A stretch of DNA of 64,000 nt from Melitaea cinxia (GCF_905220565.1 NC_059408.1:16898008-16962007); one strand, 5' to 3'. Positions 47,778 to 58,594 are shown, numbered from the stretch's first letter. The notes: generated by a model from the letters alone, not told the origin. Made by a program: numbers and translations.

Positions 47778-50700
47778 TTAGCATATTGCGTATTAACAAT
47801 AGCAAGGGAGTAAGCAGTACTGCGGTGAGAGCGTTAGTAGTGGCCGAAGAGCAAGCCTGTCGACCGGGACCAATACACGCAGCGTACGCCATCAGATGAG
47901 GGATCTGGTTCTGCTCGTACATTCCTGAGAACATCGTGTTCTGCGGGCCCCACGCGAATACAGCTACGTCTTCCCCTCCGTGAGTTTCAGACGCCAGAGG
48001 TATTTCCGCGTGAGATCTCCAGTTCAAATCGCCTAAAAAGTGATTAATTAATTTTTAATTGTACTGTGTGGCTACGGTACTAAAGAATTTAGCCACCCCC
48101 TCTCTTCCCGTGGGTGTCGTAAGAGGCGACTAAGGGATAACACAGTTCCGCTACCACCTTGGAACTTAAAAAGCCGACCGGTGGCGGGATAACCATCGAA
48201 CTGCTGGCTTTGAAATACACAGGCCGAAGACGGGCAGCAGCGTCTTCGGTGCGACAAAGCCAGTACTGCGGTCACCAACCCGCCTGCCCAGCGTGGTGAC
48301 TATGGGCAAAACACATGAGTTCACGTTATTTTTGGCGTAAACTTATGGAGGCCTATGTCCAGCATTGGACTGTATAGGCTGTAATGATGAATTTTTAATT
48401 TGCTAGAAGTGAAAACTTATAAAACAGTATAGGCGTAACGAGATCTTACGATAATTTTCTTCGCTAGTGACATCGACTCTGTGATTGTCGACGTAGGGCC
48501 GATATCCTGGACCATTTGTGTACGACAACGTCATGTAAGGGATACCATCGTCGCCTATCCCATCCGAAGGGCCCAAAATATCACCTCCGCGGTGAGTGTA
48601 TCCGTTAAAACTCATGACATGCGCGTGGTCGGATGTCACGACAATCAATGAATCGTCTTCGGATAACAGCTCAGCAGCGCGGTTCACGGCTTTGCTTAAC
48701 TCGATGGTCTCGTCCAGCGCTAGTTCTACTTGGTTCTCATGATGAGCGTGGTCGATACGTCCTCCCTCCACGAATAAGAAGAAACCTTTCTTATTGCGAC
48801 TAAGTGAACGAATCGCAGTTTCCGTTAACTCCGCAAGTGTGGGCTCGGTGTAATTGTTTGCTTGCAGGTTATATTGCAGGTGACTCGCTTCAAACAAGCC
48901 TAATAGATAGTCCGGTAAATCATTGTCCACACTAAGTAATTGTTCTCGGTTCCATACGTACTGGTAGCTAACGTTACGCATAATTTTGTCCATTTGCCAT
49001 TCTTCTATTAAGTGACGACCATCTAACCTTCTGCCGGTAGTACCTTCTTCATCTACGACGTCATTCGGCAAAAACTCACGACGACCTCCGCCTAGAATAA
49101 CCTATAATAAAAACTATATATAAAAGCATTTATTTTTGAAGTTATTGACATCGTGATGAATAAATCTGTATGATATAACTATTTACTTTAAACTGATTTC
49201 CAGGATACGTGTGAACAAGCTGATAGGCAATATCTCGACATAATTCAGGGTCGTGCTGATCCGCGCGGACCTCGGCATCGTTTTCCCAGTCTCTGTTTGC
49301 AATGTTTGCATACGCTCCTGCAGGCGAGGCGTGCGTCACACGCGCCGTAGTTACGATACCTATGTACGACACCGAAGTTTTGTCTAATTATTTCTATTAT
49401 AAATTAAAAGAAATATTATCTAATTTAATATAACTTACCATTATTATATTTTGTGCAGTAAAATATGTATCCTATGTACTTAAAATAACTTACCAGCATC
49501 ACGACCATCAGCAAGTGCCCACGCAGCGATAGATTCCAAATGGGAAGAAGTGTCAACAGAAGCTGGACAATCCCAGCGCGGAACTTCTGCTGTCACACCA
49601 AGTGTACCACGATTCGCTTTCACACCACACAAATAAGCAGTTGCAGTACACGCTGAATCTGGGATTTGGGAATCTACACAGTACGTCTGTAAAGTGTACG
49701 AAAGAGTTAATATCGTTGAACATTTTGTCAATATCGGAGCATTAATATTGCTAATGAATTCTTTACAGTAAAATACTTATACTGATTATTCACAAAGAGA
49801 TCTAACAACTACTTCTCGAGTTATATCTAATAATGCGTTTTTACTTGACGCTTTTTTCGTCGACCTACGTTGTATTATACCGCATAACTTTCTACTGGAT
49901 GTACCGATTTTGATAAATCTTTTTTGGTTGGAAAGTAGATATCCCTAGTTTAGTACCATGATAAAGAAACGAGGATCTCATGATGGAATCCTAGAGAAAT
50001 CGTTGGAAACTCTCGAAAATACACAATAACTTTTTACTGGGCGTACCGATTTTGATAATTTTTAATTTAATCGAAAGCTGACGTTTATCAGGTGGTCACA
50101 TGTAAATTTTATCGAGATATGGTAACTACTTTTGGAGTAGTCTTTGATAACGCGTAGTTACTTGACTATTTTTTCATCGATCTACGTTGTATTACTCGTC
50201 GATGTAATTGAAGTCGGTTTTTTTTCGTTTGCGAGCAAACACAATTATCATAGAAAACTTTATATAAATGGATATTAAAGACCCTCTTTTAATATACAAA
50301 CACGGTTGTCTATTCCTATGATCAAACTTAATGACTGTTATGCGTAACAGGCGACTGATATACCTAAATGTTTTATTAGATAAATATAAATAATACATAT
50401 ATAAATAAATAAATATAAATATCACACTCAGACTCAGGCGGTAATCGAACCCCCGGAGCAGAAAGTAGGGCTACTACTTTAACTGCGCCAACGTGCTAGT
50501 CATGTGATTAGCTTGTAGAATGATATATTATAAACAAAAAATGAAACGAATTAACTAACCTTAGCGAGTCCAATGGTGGGGAAGGTCTCAAAAAACAGAT
50601 GCGATTCCTCCCCGGTGTGGTTCTCGCGCTGGCCCAGCAGCGTGCGCGCGGCCGCCAGCGTGGGTATGGACATGCCGTCCCCGAGGAACATGACCACGTT

Positions 50701-51323
50701 CCTCGCCGAGCCCCGCGGCGCGGAGTACTGCAGGCGAGCCTCGATGCCCCGCTGCGCCTCACTCACCCAGTGCGCGGACGTCGCCTCCTGGCTGTTCTGG
50801 GGCACCGCCTGTCTGTATACGTTGCGTGGGCTTTTGTGATATTCATCGTATCCTGGAAAGATTGCTGTTTTTAATATGTCTTTATTGACACACATTTTTC
50901 TTGTGTTCCAATAAACATACGATTTGATTTATTGAGGTAGGACACAGCAGGAAATATCCTGCTAAATATCTGGAGCAGCTCGACTGGGGCAGTTCCTCGA
51001 CCTTACAGAAGATAACAGCTAAATAGTACTGCTCTCCATCAGTGTTGTGGTGAGTAAAGTAGTTAGAGCTCCTCTGGAAGGTCATCAATAGTGTCAGCAA
51101 CGCATTAACGATGCTTCTGGTGTTGCAGGCGTCTATAAGCTTCGATAATCGCTTACTATCAAGTGAGCTGTACGCTTATTGTAAGCCGACCTCGTTGTAT
51201 TAAAAAACTAGCCAATATTTCTATTACATGAATGTCCTGTTTTTGTAACTTTTTACCTAAACTATTTTGAACACACAAGAAAAGCATCACTGATTGAACC
51301 ACACATCCCGATATTGAAACCAT
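47773..51323 (-). CDS. Alp: alkaline phosphatase A, membrane (GPI) type
   Basis: Hydrolyses phosphate monoesters at the cell surface; in caterpillars such enzymes sit in the gut brush border and some bind Bacillus thuringiensis Cry toxins (family knowledge). Coding exons in gene order: 51257-51323, 50560-50852, 49494-49686, 49187-49359, 48450-49101, 47773-48032; all GT/AG, 545 residues. Residues 1-23 form a signal peptide on its own exon. Catalytic features: D81 in GDGMS, nucleophile S131 in PDSAC, THASP, E354/D359/H363 in EGGRIDHAHH, D400/H401 in SDHAH, and the SETHGGEDV histidine. N100 sits in an N-glycosylation sequon. The end is a short hydrophobic tail after CSSATTN, as in GPI-anchored forms. 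Most of introns 1, 2 and 5 are repeats. Nothing suggests inactivation. Confidence 0.93.
48061..48389 (+). mobile_element. family A, copy 4, inside phosphatase A intron 5
   Basis: AATTTTTAATT (11 bp) at 48050-48060 and 48390-48400 flanks 329 bp. The host intron is 417 bp, so without the insert and one duplication about 77 bp remain. The insertion lies antisense to the gene. Confidence 0.85.
49797..50248 (+). mobile_element. family B, copy 11, left-truncated, in phosphatase A intron 2
   Basis: Begins abruptly at GAGATCTAACAACTAC and runs to the usual right end GCGAGCAAACACAATTAT. The left inverted end is missing. Confidence 0.7.
50290..50510 (-). mobile_element. family H SINE, copy 2, in phosphatase A intron 2
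   Basis: In reverse: the body block near TTGTCTATTCCTATG, an ATAAAT-rich middle, then a tRNA-like head with B-box GGGGGTTCGATTACCGC. Together with the family B copy it accounts for most of the 873-bp intron. Confidence 0.6.
50931..51205 (-). repeat. family D copy in phosphatase A intron 1
   Basis: In reverse: GCTTCTGGTGTTGCAGGCGT, AAGCGTACAGCT-like block, and the ACCTTACAGAAGATAACAGC block. It fills about two thirds of the 404-bp intron that separates the signal-peptide exon. Confidence 0.65.
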
Positions 51324-51370
51324 TTTGGTAAGAGTTCCAGCTCACATGCACTCGCTCGACGTAGAGCTCT

Positions 51371-51407
51371 CAACTAAATCCGTGTTATTTAAGATCACGT
51401 CTTTATA
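51371..51407 (-). promoter_or_regulatory. core promoter of phosphatase A (TATA and initiator)
   Basis: On the gene strand TATAAAG (51401-51407) lies about 32 bases before TTAGTTG (51371-51377), an arthropod-type initiator. The predicted start near 51375 leaves a 5' UTR of about 50 bases before the ATG at 51323. Confidence 0.55.
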
Positions 51408-51497
51408 CTAGGATATAAAAATATTCACAAAACCTCACATTTCCGACCATATCGCTATTAACATCTGTCAATATGTCACCTTCAATACATTGGCACT

Positions 51498-51531
51498 GAT
51501 AAGAAATATTTTAAGATAAACCAATTTATCT
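51498..51531 (-). promoter_or_regulatory. three GATA motifs upstream of phosphatase A
   Basis: GATAAG (51498-51503), AGATAAA (51514-51520) and TTATCT (51526-51531, a reversed GATA) lie 120-160 bases upstream of the predicted start. GATA factors drive gut-expressed genes in insects, so gut expression is a fair inference. Confidence 0.45.
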
Positions 51532-51755
51532 CGTCATTTATCAAGAGGGAAGGCGATCAGGAGAGAATGTAGAACGGGGCTCCTAAAGTCTCGTTATTTT
51601 TTGCCATTAATTTACAAATTCTTATTAATTGCACATCACTATTCAATTATTACGTTGAATTTTCTCTTTATAGGACAGATATTCATTTTAAAGATTTGTG
51701 CCTAGATTTGAACAATTTAATATCAATGATTTGCAATTTTTTTTACAGATTTTGA

Positions 51756-51962
51756 TGGTGTACATGATAACAACCGGGACCGACGGCTTAACGTGCTCTC
51801 CGAGGCACGTTGGGGAGACCCACAAGGACTGCACAAACATCCAAACCACGGCAAACACCTGTATGGCCAATACAAATGTTTGTCATGTGCGGGAATCGAA
51901 CCCGCAACCGCCAGCACAACAGTCACAAACCAGTGCTGTGACCGTTGCGACAACGCGTCGTC
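51756..51962 (-). mobile_element. family C SINE, copy 3, tail missing, between the phosphatase genes
   Basis: In reverse: AACCGGGACCGACGGCTTAA, CGAGGCACGTTGGGGAGAC, and a well-preserved B-box side GTGCGGGAATCGAACCCGC. The RTE-like tail half is missing. Confidence 0.7.
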
Positions 51963-52669
51963 AAGTCACGTAACATGTGGTGAACTTACAACAATGTTTT
52001 ATTATTCATCAATTTTTTTTTTTCTAATTAATAAGCAAAAAATACATATTAGTATTTGTGGTGTGTAAGTACTAATTAATAAATAATTAAAATTGATAAA
52101 AAATTTACCAGTCGTAATATTAACAAGACATAGTTAGTTGAAATCAATTTATAAAATAAAAACTATCTATTATGAGGACTGCTAACTGAATTGTCTCGTT
52201 CCTTATCTGTATCTGATCGAGTGTGGAATCATGCTCCCTATATGATGAACTAAAATAAAAGTTTTAGAAAGATTAAAGAAGAGATGTGTGAAAAAGTGAT
52301 GTGAGAAGTGTACACAATCCAAAACTCTTTTTTTATGGCTGTAAATAAATGAATAATTAATATTATTTTGGCCTACCTTTTGGCCCTAGAATATTATTAA
52401 AAAGAAATTACTTAAGTTAAAAACTAAACTTAAAAGATTTGATACAAGAAACTCTCATTTTTGTGTTCACACACAAACATACGTTAGAGTATTTAGGTAA
52501 TGTTAAATTACAGACGATTCTGTTCTGTAGGTTTATTAATCGATTTGTTAAAAATTGAGATTCGGACACCGTCGTGCACGTCAGTGACGAATTTTTTATT
52601 GATTCTTTAATTGAATCTTCGGGATCAAATACTTAATACCTTTAATCGTAAGCAATAACTATATTCGTC
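51963..52669. other. shared intergenic region of the phosphatase pair
   Basis: AT-rich. It contains a reversed GATA motif (TTATCT) near 52203 and no exon. Confidence 0.4.
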
Positions 52670-52740
52670 GATAAGGATAACAACAAACTACACAAGTATT
52701 AAATCGGTTTTAATGAACATGCGAAAAGATAAGCGATAAA
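52670..52740 (+). promoter_or_regulatory. four GATA motifs in the phosphatase B promoter
   Basis: GATAAG (52670-52675), GATAA (52676-52680), AGATAAG (52727-52733) and GATAAA (52735-52740) lie within 125 bases upstream of the start codon. They mirror the cluster upstream of phosphatase A. I see no clean TATA box. Confidence 0.5.
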
Positions 52741-52793
52741 ATGTAAGTAATAAATATGCGGCGGTCGCACGAGCTACACATTCACGGATAAAT

Positions 52794-55700
52794 ATGTACT
52801 TGAAGTGGTTATGTTTGGCGCTGACGCTGCTGGCCAGCGGAGCCACTGCCGCCTCCACGGCGGACCGCTACCACCCCGACATGCGCTTCGCCGGCCCACC
52901 GCCCGCCATCCCACGGGCGGAAACGACCAACACTTTCTGGTTCAACGACGCTCAAAATACGATCAACTCTCGTTTCGACGCAGGCGACGCGGGTCGGCCC
53001 GGCAAGGCGCGCAACCTGATCATGTTCCTAGGTGATGGCATGTCTATCCCTACGATAGCCGCCGCTCGCACGCTGCTGGGACAGAGGAACAACCGCACCG
53101 GGGAGGAGGCCCAGCTGTCCTTCGAAACCTTTCCGACAACTGGCCTGGTTAAGGTATAGAAATAAAATCAGATTCAACTTTTAAATATCCTATATTATTA
53201 CACAAATATGGGCAATCTTAATTTATGTTGTTCGAAAGGTATTAGATAATATCTATATTATATTTAAGCACAGTAAAAGCTTGATTATATTTTTGTTTTG
53301 TTTGTCAGACTTACTGCACCAATGCTCAAATAGCTGATTCCGCATGTTCGGCGACTGCGTACTTAAACGGAGTTAAAGCCAACAGCGGGACGATCGGCGT
53401 GACAGCCGCCGTGCCGCGCTACAACTGCGGCGCGTCGATCCCCGCGTCCACCCACACGGAGTCCATCGCGGCCTGGGCCCTCGCCGACGGACGAGACGCC
53501 GGTACTTGAAACAAAAAAAAGAGAAACACAATTATTTGGGACATCACACATATTACAGAAAGTTTTTTTACACACAAAAATCATCAAAATAAACAGTAAT
53601 TACTACTAAATCAAAAATAAAACAATAATAATCAAAAAATTACAGTAATGTAAACTAAAAAAAAATCAATAGTTTCGAAAACATGACATATTGACAACAT
53701 GTATTATATATTACCTTGGTCTAATGATCTGTCCAAACTTATTAAAAAATTATTTTAAGATCCGACGTTCTGGTAGTCGTATTTCTATTACCACATTTTC
53801 GTACTACTATTGGACATCATTCGGTTCAATATAGAATTTTGTCATCCTATAATGGTTCATGGCCAAACTTTGATATTTTCAATAGCTTCTTGGCTACGGC
53901 CAAGAATATTATTCATGGATTGGTTTGTAATATTCTGTGATTAGTTTAAGCTGAGCATGTCAAAATTGTATGCTATGTTCACTGTAATAAGAATGAACAT
54001 TGTACACCTTTCATATTGTTACACACATAAACTTTCTTATATTGTATCATTCAATTTGTAAACCTAATAAAAAAATCATAACCTTGCCTGCGTGCTCACC
54101 CAGTAGCTCGTTTTGTATTGCAACAAAAATAAAAAAAGTAAAAATACTTTCATTATGCTGATCATGCTGTGTGGTTACGGCATCAAAGAATATAGCCACA
54201 CCCTCTCTACTCGTGAGTGTCGTAAGAGGCGATTAAGGGATAACACAATTCCACTACCATCTTGGAACTTAAAAAGCCGACCAATGGTGGGGTAACCATC
54301 CAACTGCTGGCTTTGAAATACACAGACCGAAGGCGGGCAGCAGCGTCTTCGGTGTGAAAAAAGCCAGCCCTGCGGTCACCAACCCGCCTGCCCAGCGTGG
54401 TGACTATGGGCAAAACATGCATGGGCAAACATGCATATGAGCTCATGCCATTTTTGTCGTGAACTTGTGGAGGCCTATGTCCAGTAGTGGACTGCGAAAG
54501 GCTGATGTGATGATGATGATGACTTTCATTAAGTTTTTTTAGTTTTTGTTTAATCTACAGGTATTGTGACTACCACACGTGTTACTCACGCATCGCCCGC
54601 CGGTGCATACGCACACGTAGCTAATCGTAATTGGGAAAATGATGCCGCTGTGCGTAGTAGCGGACAAGATCCTAGCCTATGTCCTGACATCGCTCATCAG
54701 TTAATTCATTCCAACCCAGGAAAACAGTTTAAGGTAACAGAATATATCAGAATAATTACTTATAATTTTTTTTTATGTCACTAGGTCGGCAAACAAGCGT
54801 ACGGCTCACCTGATGGTAAGCGATTACCGTAGCTTATAGACGCCTGCAACACCAGAAGCATCGCAAGTGCATTGCCGACCCAATCCCCAATCCCCCAGGA
54901 GCTCTTGTCACCTTACTCACCAACAGGAACACAATACTGCTTGAAACCAGAATTATTTTGCTGTGATCTTCTGTAAGGTCCAGGTACTACCGCAGTCGGG
55001 CTGCTCCATATTTTGAGCAGGAAATTCCTGCTGTGCCCTATCTCTGTTAATTATATTTGTTATAAGCCTATGCACCAGTCTTAACTGTCACGAAGTAATA
55101 GTTTTAGTCATAAAATTATCTACGGAAACATTTGCGTATTATTTATTGCATATCAAATACAGCACACCGAAAGCAGTCCGTTAGACATTCGCGTTAATCG
55201 TTCATGATCTGGAAAGACTAAATAGTCTTACAGAAATTATATCAATCATCTCTGTATTCCGACAAAAGACTTATGAATAAAAAGTTATAAATACCTGATT
55301 TCCTATTTCTATTCATAGGTCATTTTAGGCGGAGGCCGTCGAGAATTTATACCATCAAGTATTATTGATGAAGAAGGTACCGCTGGCAGGAGAACTGATG
55401 GCAGAAACTTAATACAGGAATGGCAGGCCGATAAGGCTGCAGGCAATGTTAGCCACCGATACATATGGAATAGAGCGCAATTACTCGAAGCCAATGAAAA
55501 CTTACCCCAATACTTACTCGGTTTATTTGAGGGAAGTCACCTTAAATATCACCTGAATTCGGATCCCAATGAACCGTCTCTAGCTGAACTTACGGAAACA
55601 GCCATTAGAATGCTGAGTCGTAACGATAAAGGGTTCTTTTTGTTTGTCGAAGGAGGTCGTATCGACCACGCTCACCACGACAACCAGGTGGAATTGGCGC

Positions 55701-56230
55701 TAGATGAGACTATAGAACTGAGCGCAGCCGTCGCCCGCGCCAGGGAACTTCTATCAGATGATGATACTTTACTAGTCGTGACCGCTGATCATGCACACGT
55801 CATGTCGTTCAATGGCTACAGTCCGAGAGGAAGAGATATACTGGGGCCTTCCAATAGCAGAGATTCGAACAATGTTCCCTATATGACCCTGTCTTACGCC
55901 AACGGACCGGGCTTTCGTCCACATGAAAACGATCAAAGAGTGGACGTCACGCAAGAAGATAATTATGGGTCTGTGGACTGGCGCAGCCACGTGGACGCGC
56001 CGCTGGGCTCGGAGACACACGGTGGCGACGACGTGGCGCTGTTCGCTCTCGGACCGCGGCACGCGCTGTTCTCCGGCCTATACGAGCAGAGCCACGTGCC
56101 GCACCGCATGGCCGCCGTCGCCTGCATCGGGCCCAGCCGCGGCGCCTGCAACACCGCCACCACTCACTACCCAGCCTTCTATCTTGTTTTGCTTGTTGCT
56201 GTTATTACGCGATACGTCGTTACATTGTAA
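52794..56230 (+). CDS. Alp: alkaline phosphatase B, membrane (GPI) type
   Basis: Paralogue of the minus-strand gene, head to head with it. Coding exons: 52794-53153, 53309-53501, 54561-54733, 55319-56230; all GT/AG, 545 residues. The start MYLKWLCLALTLLASG gives a signal peptide of about 20 residues in the same exon as the first metal site. Catalytic features: D81 in GDGMS, nucleophile S131 in ADSAC, THASP, E353/D358/H362 in EGGRIDHAHH, D399/H400 in ADHAH, H476 in SETHGG. N100 is in an NRT sequon. The hydrophobic tail YPAFYLVLLVAVITRYVV after CNTATTH fits a GPI signal. The three introns match introns 2, 3 and 4 of gene A in position and phase; A's introns 1 and 5 are absent. Codons at both ends of the gene are strongly G/C-ending, the middle less so. 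Confidence 0.94.
54156..54521 (+). mobile_element. family A, copy 5, in phosphatase B intron 2
   Basis: ACTTTCATTA at 54146-54155 and 54522-54531 flanks 366 bp, slightly longer than other copies because of about 15 extra bases at the 5' end and a small internal duplication. The insert ends only 39 bases before exon 3, leaving a T-rich tract and the splice acceptor. Confidence 0.8.
54776..55048 (+). repeat. family D copy in phosphatase B intron 3 (most complete)
   Basis: It starts near AGGTCGGCAAACAAGCG and runs through GCAACACCAGAAGC, a CCAATCCCC block, CTTCTGTAAGGTCC and GGGCTGCTCC to about 55048. It served as the reference copy for the family. Confidence 0.7.
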
Positions 56231-56237
56231 AAAACTC

Positions 56238-56243
56238 AATAAA
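56238..56243 (+). terminator. polyadenylation signal of phosphatase B
   Basis: AATAAA begins 8 bases after the stop codon. A short 3' UTR is implied. Confidence 0.55.
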
Positions 56244-56579
56244 AGTATGTTCCCATCGCAACGTTGTAGTTGCATAAATAATTGATTTGCTTTTTAAAAC
56301 TAATATTTTTTTAAGTTTAAGTGTAAATATTATTTTCTCTTTTTTTGTAACTTTTGTATTTTAATTTAGAAATGTGATAATTGTAGTGTATGTTGTTAAA
56401 GTACTCGTTTGAGAATAAGTTTTTTTTTTTTTACAATACAATACAATACAAATACTCTTTATTGTACACTATCAGAGAAAAATAATAAATAATAAATAAT
56501 TTTAATAATAAATAATTTTTAATAATAAATAATTTTAATTATTGTTATTTATAATTTACAAACTTATGTTAAACTATTT
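56244..56579. other. 3' flank with pentanucleotide and AT repeats
   Basis: ACAAT is repeated at about 56433-56450 next to a TTTATTGTACA block, which looks like a reversed LINE tail. A TAATAAATAATTTT unit repeats at 56485-56540. Confidence 0.45.
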
Positions 56580-56788
56580 TTAATATCATATCAAAAATCG
56601 ACCGTTCCAGCGAGGATAATAATTTTATATTCGGTTCTAAGCGACCGTCATATCATTATATTAAAAATTTCGATGTAGCGGGTACAGCTTTCCATAGCTC
56701 AATAAAATTGGCTAGTGAACCGACACGGTCAGTCGGAGGATCCAGGTTCGATCCCCTCTGGAACGGTCGATTTTTGATATGATATTAA
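56580..56788 (+). mobile_element. family T variant with perfect 31-bp inverted ends
   Basis: 56580-56610 and 56758-56788 are perfect inverted repeats (31 bp) that include the outer part of the tRNA acceptor region. A decayed tRNA-like unit (CATAGCTC, then GGTTCGATCCC) lies in the right half. Confidence 0.6.
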
Positions 56789-56995
56789 AAAATGTTTAGA
56801 ATTCCCTAATGTGTGAAAATAAAATCGTACGAATTATGTTTAACTATGTTTAATATTTAATACTCTTTAGTGCTGTGATCGATGGTCTTACGAATATAAT
56901 AAAGAATGTTGTTTGTGTTAACAAATACTGAACAGTGTTCTAATACCGCTAACATTTTACAATAAATAACAACAAAAATCCAAAGTTATATTCGT

Positions 56996-57200
56996 ATTCA
57001 GCCTGCAATATCCTACTGCTGGGTACAGGCCTCTTTTTTCCGTGGCGGAGAAGCTCCGATAGGCACAATCCTCCGGCGGATATGTTCCCTACTAGGAGTA
57101 TCGATCGCTATCAGATATTTATGATAACAACTGGGACCGACGGCCGCCAGTCTCCGAGACACGGTGGAGAGACCCACAAGGACAAATATCCAAACCACTT
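56996..57200 (-). mobile_element. family C SINE, decayed
   Basis: In reverse: tail CAATATCCTACTGCTGGG, body GATATGTTCCCTACTAGGAG and CCGGGACC-like block follow in family order with many changes. The tRNA head is missing. Confidence 0.5.
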
Positions 57201-57407
57201 CTCTATTTTAACTATAAGTGTACGAAATTTCATACTCCTCCGTCCGCGGAATTTTCGTAAAAAGGGATACAAATTTTTTGCTTCACGTATTAATATATAG
57301 ATATTTTATGTAGTTCAATGTCATGGGCAACCAAGAGCCCGTGAATGATGAGAAATATAATTTAAAAAAAATGTTATTAAATTACCACATACTTTTGTAT
57401 ATAAACC

Positions 57408-57530
57408 TGGTTGGCAAACAATCGCACGGCTCACCTGATTGTAAGCGATTACCGTAGCTTATAGACGTCTGCAACAGCAGAAGCATTGCAAGCGCGTTGC
57501 CGACCTCATACGCAATCCACCAGAAAGAAA
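57408..57530 (+). repeat. family D, 5' part
   Basis: Contains GTTGGCAAACAATCGCACGG, TGTAAGCGATTACCGTAGC and GCAACAGCAGAAGC. Confidence 0.6.
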
Positions 57531-57540
57531 GAAAATATAC

Positions 57541-57640
57541 AACCGCTCTGGTGTAGTGATGGGAGTAGTCGCCTACAATACCGACGGTTTGCGGGTTGGA
57601 TTGCCGCTCGGGATGGATATAATATATATATATATTTGTA
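57541..57640 (+). mobile_element. tRNA-derived SINE head
   Basis: An A-box-like CTGGTGTAGTGATGGG and a B-box-like GCGGGTTGGATTGCC follow in tRNA order, then an AT-rich body. It resembles the head of the chimeric SINE at 41265-41455. Confidence 0.45.
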
Positions 57641-57836
57641 GGGAACCATTAATAATTTATTATTACACATTGTTATTTATAACATTTCCTCAATTTCTTA
57701 ACACGTTGATGGACACTACGGTTATAGCCGTGGATAAGATACTTCGTAATACGACATGCCGAGTATAGCCGTAAAATTTTAAAAAGTAATAATTTAACCT
57801 ACGGCCTTAGCAGTTGGTTATGAACAGAATGACCAT

Positions 57837-58048
57837 CAATCATCAATCATCAATCATTACAGCCTATACAGTCCCCTGCTGGACACAGGCCTCCACAAGT
57901 TCGTGCCAAAAATAACGTAAACTCATGTGTTTTGCCCATAGTCACCACGCTGGGCAGGCGGGTTGGTGACCGCAGGGCTGGCTTTGTCGCACCAAAGACG
58001 CTGCTACCCGTCTTCGGCCTGTGTATTTCAAAGCCAGCAGTTGGATGG

Positions 58049-58093
<45 letters not shown>

Positions 58094-58354
58094 CTTACAA
58101 AACATACACTAATACAGATTTTAAAAATAAATGTTTACAATAATTTGCTGAGTGTTGTTTTATTTACAAGTTGCCACGGCGTGGTTAAGGACAGTTCCAT
58201 CTAAGTAGTAATTATTTTAATGTGTTATGCCGTCATCGGTCGGTTTCTTAAGTTCCAAGGTGGTTGTGGAACCTTGTTATCCCTTAGTCGCCTCTTACGA
58301 CACCCACGGGAAGAGAGGGGGTGGCTAAATTCTTTAGTGCCGTAGCCACACTGT
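57837..58354 (-). mobile_element. family A, copy 6, split by a younger insertion
   Basis: ATGACCAT (57829-57836 and 58355-58362) flanks 518 bp. A 171-bp insert (58053-58223) with a (TTTA)n end and GTTAT duplications lies inside; subtracting it leaves about the usual family length. Confidence 0.75.
58053..58223 (-). mobile_element. LINE-type 3' fragment nested in a family A copy
   Basis: On the minus strand it ends GTAAGTTGTCC followed by a tetranucleotide (TAAA)n tail, the style of CR1/Jockey-type 3' ends. GTTAT is duplicated at 58048-58052 and 58224-58228. Confidence 0.55.
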
Positions 58355-58594
58355 ATGACCATAAAATACATTTAAACTGTCATATTACAATGAATTTTAT
58401 AGGCCTTACTGTCATTCTACATCACTGTTTTTTACGTATTCAGTTGTTTACGTGGGGCATCATACTTAGATAATGGCATATCGACACTAGGGCTATGACC
58501 GTTGACGCCTCAAATAAAATCCGTTGGAGTATGAACTAGTGATGCGCCGAACGCGAACATAAATAATAAATAAATAAATATCTTATAACATACA

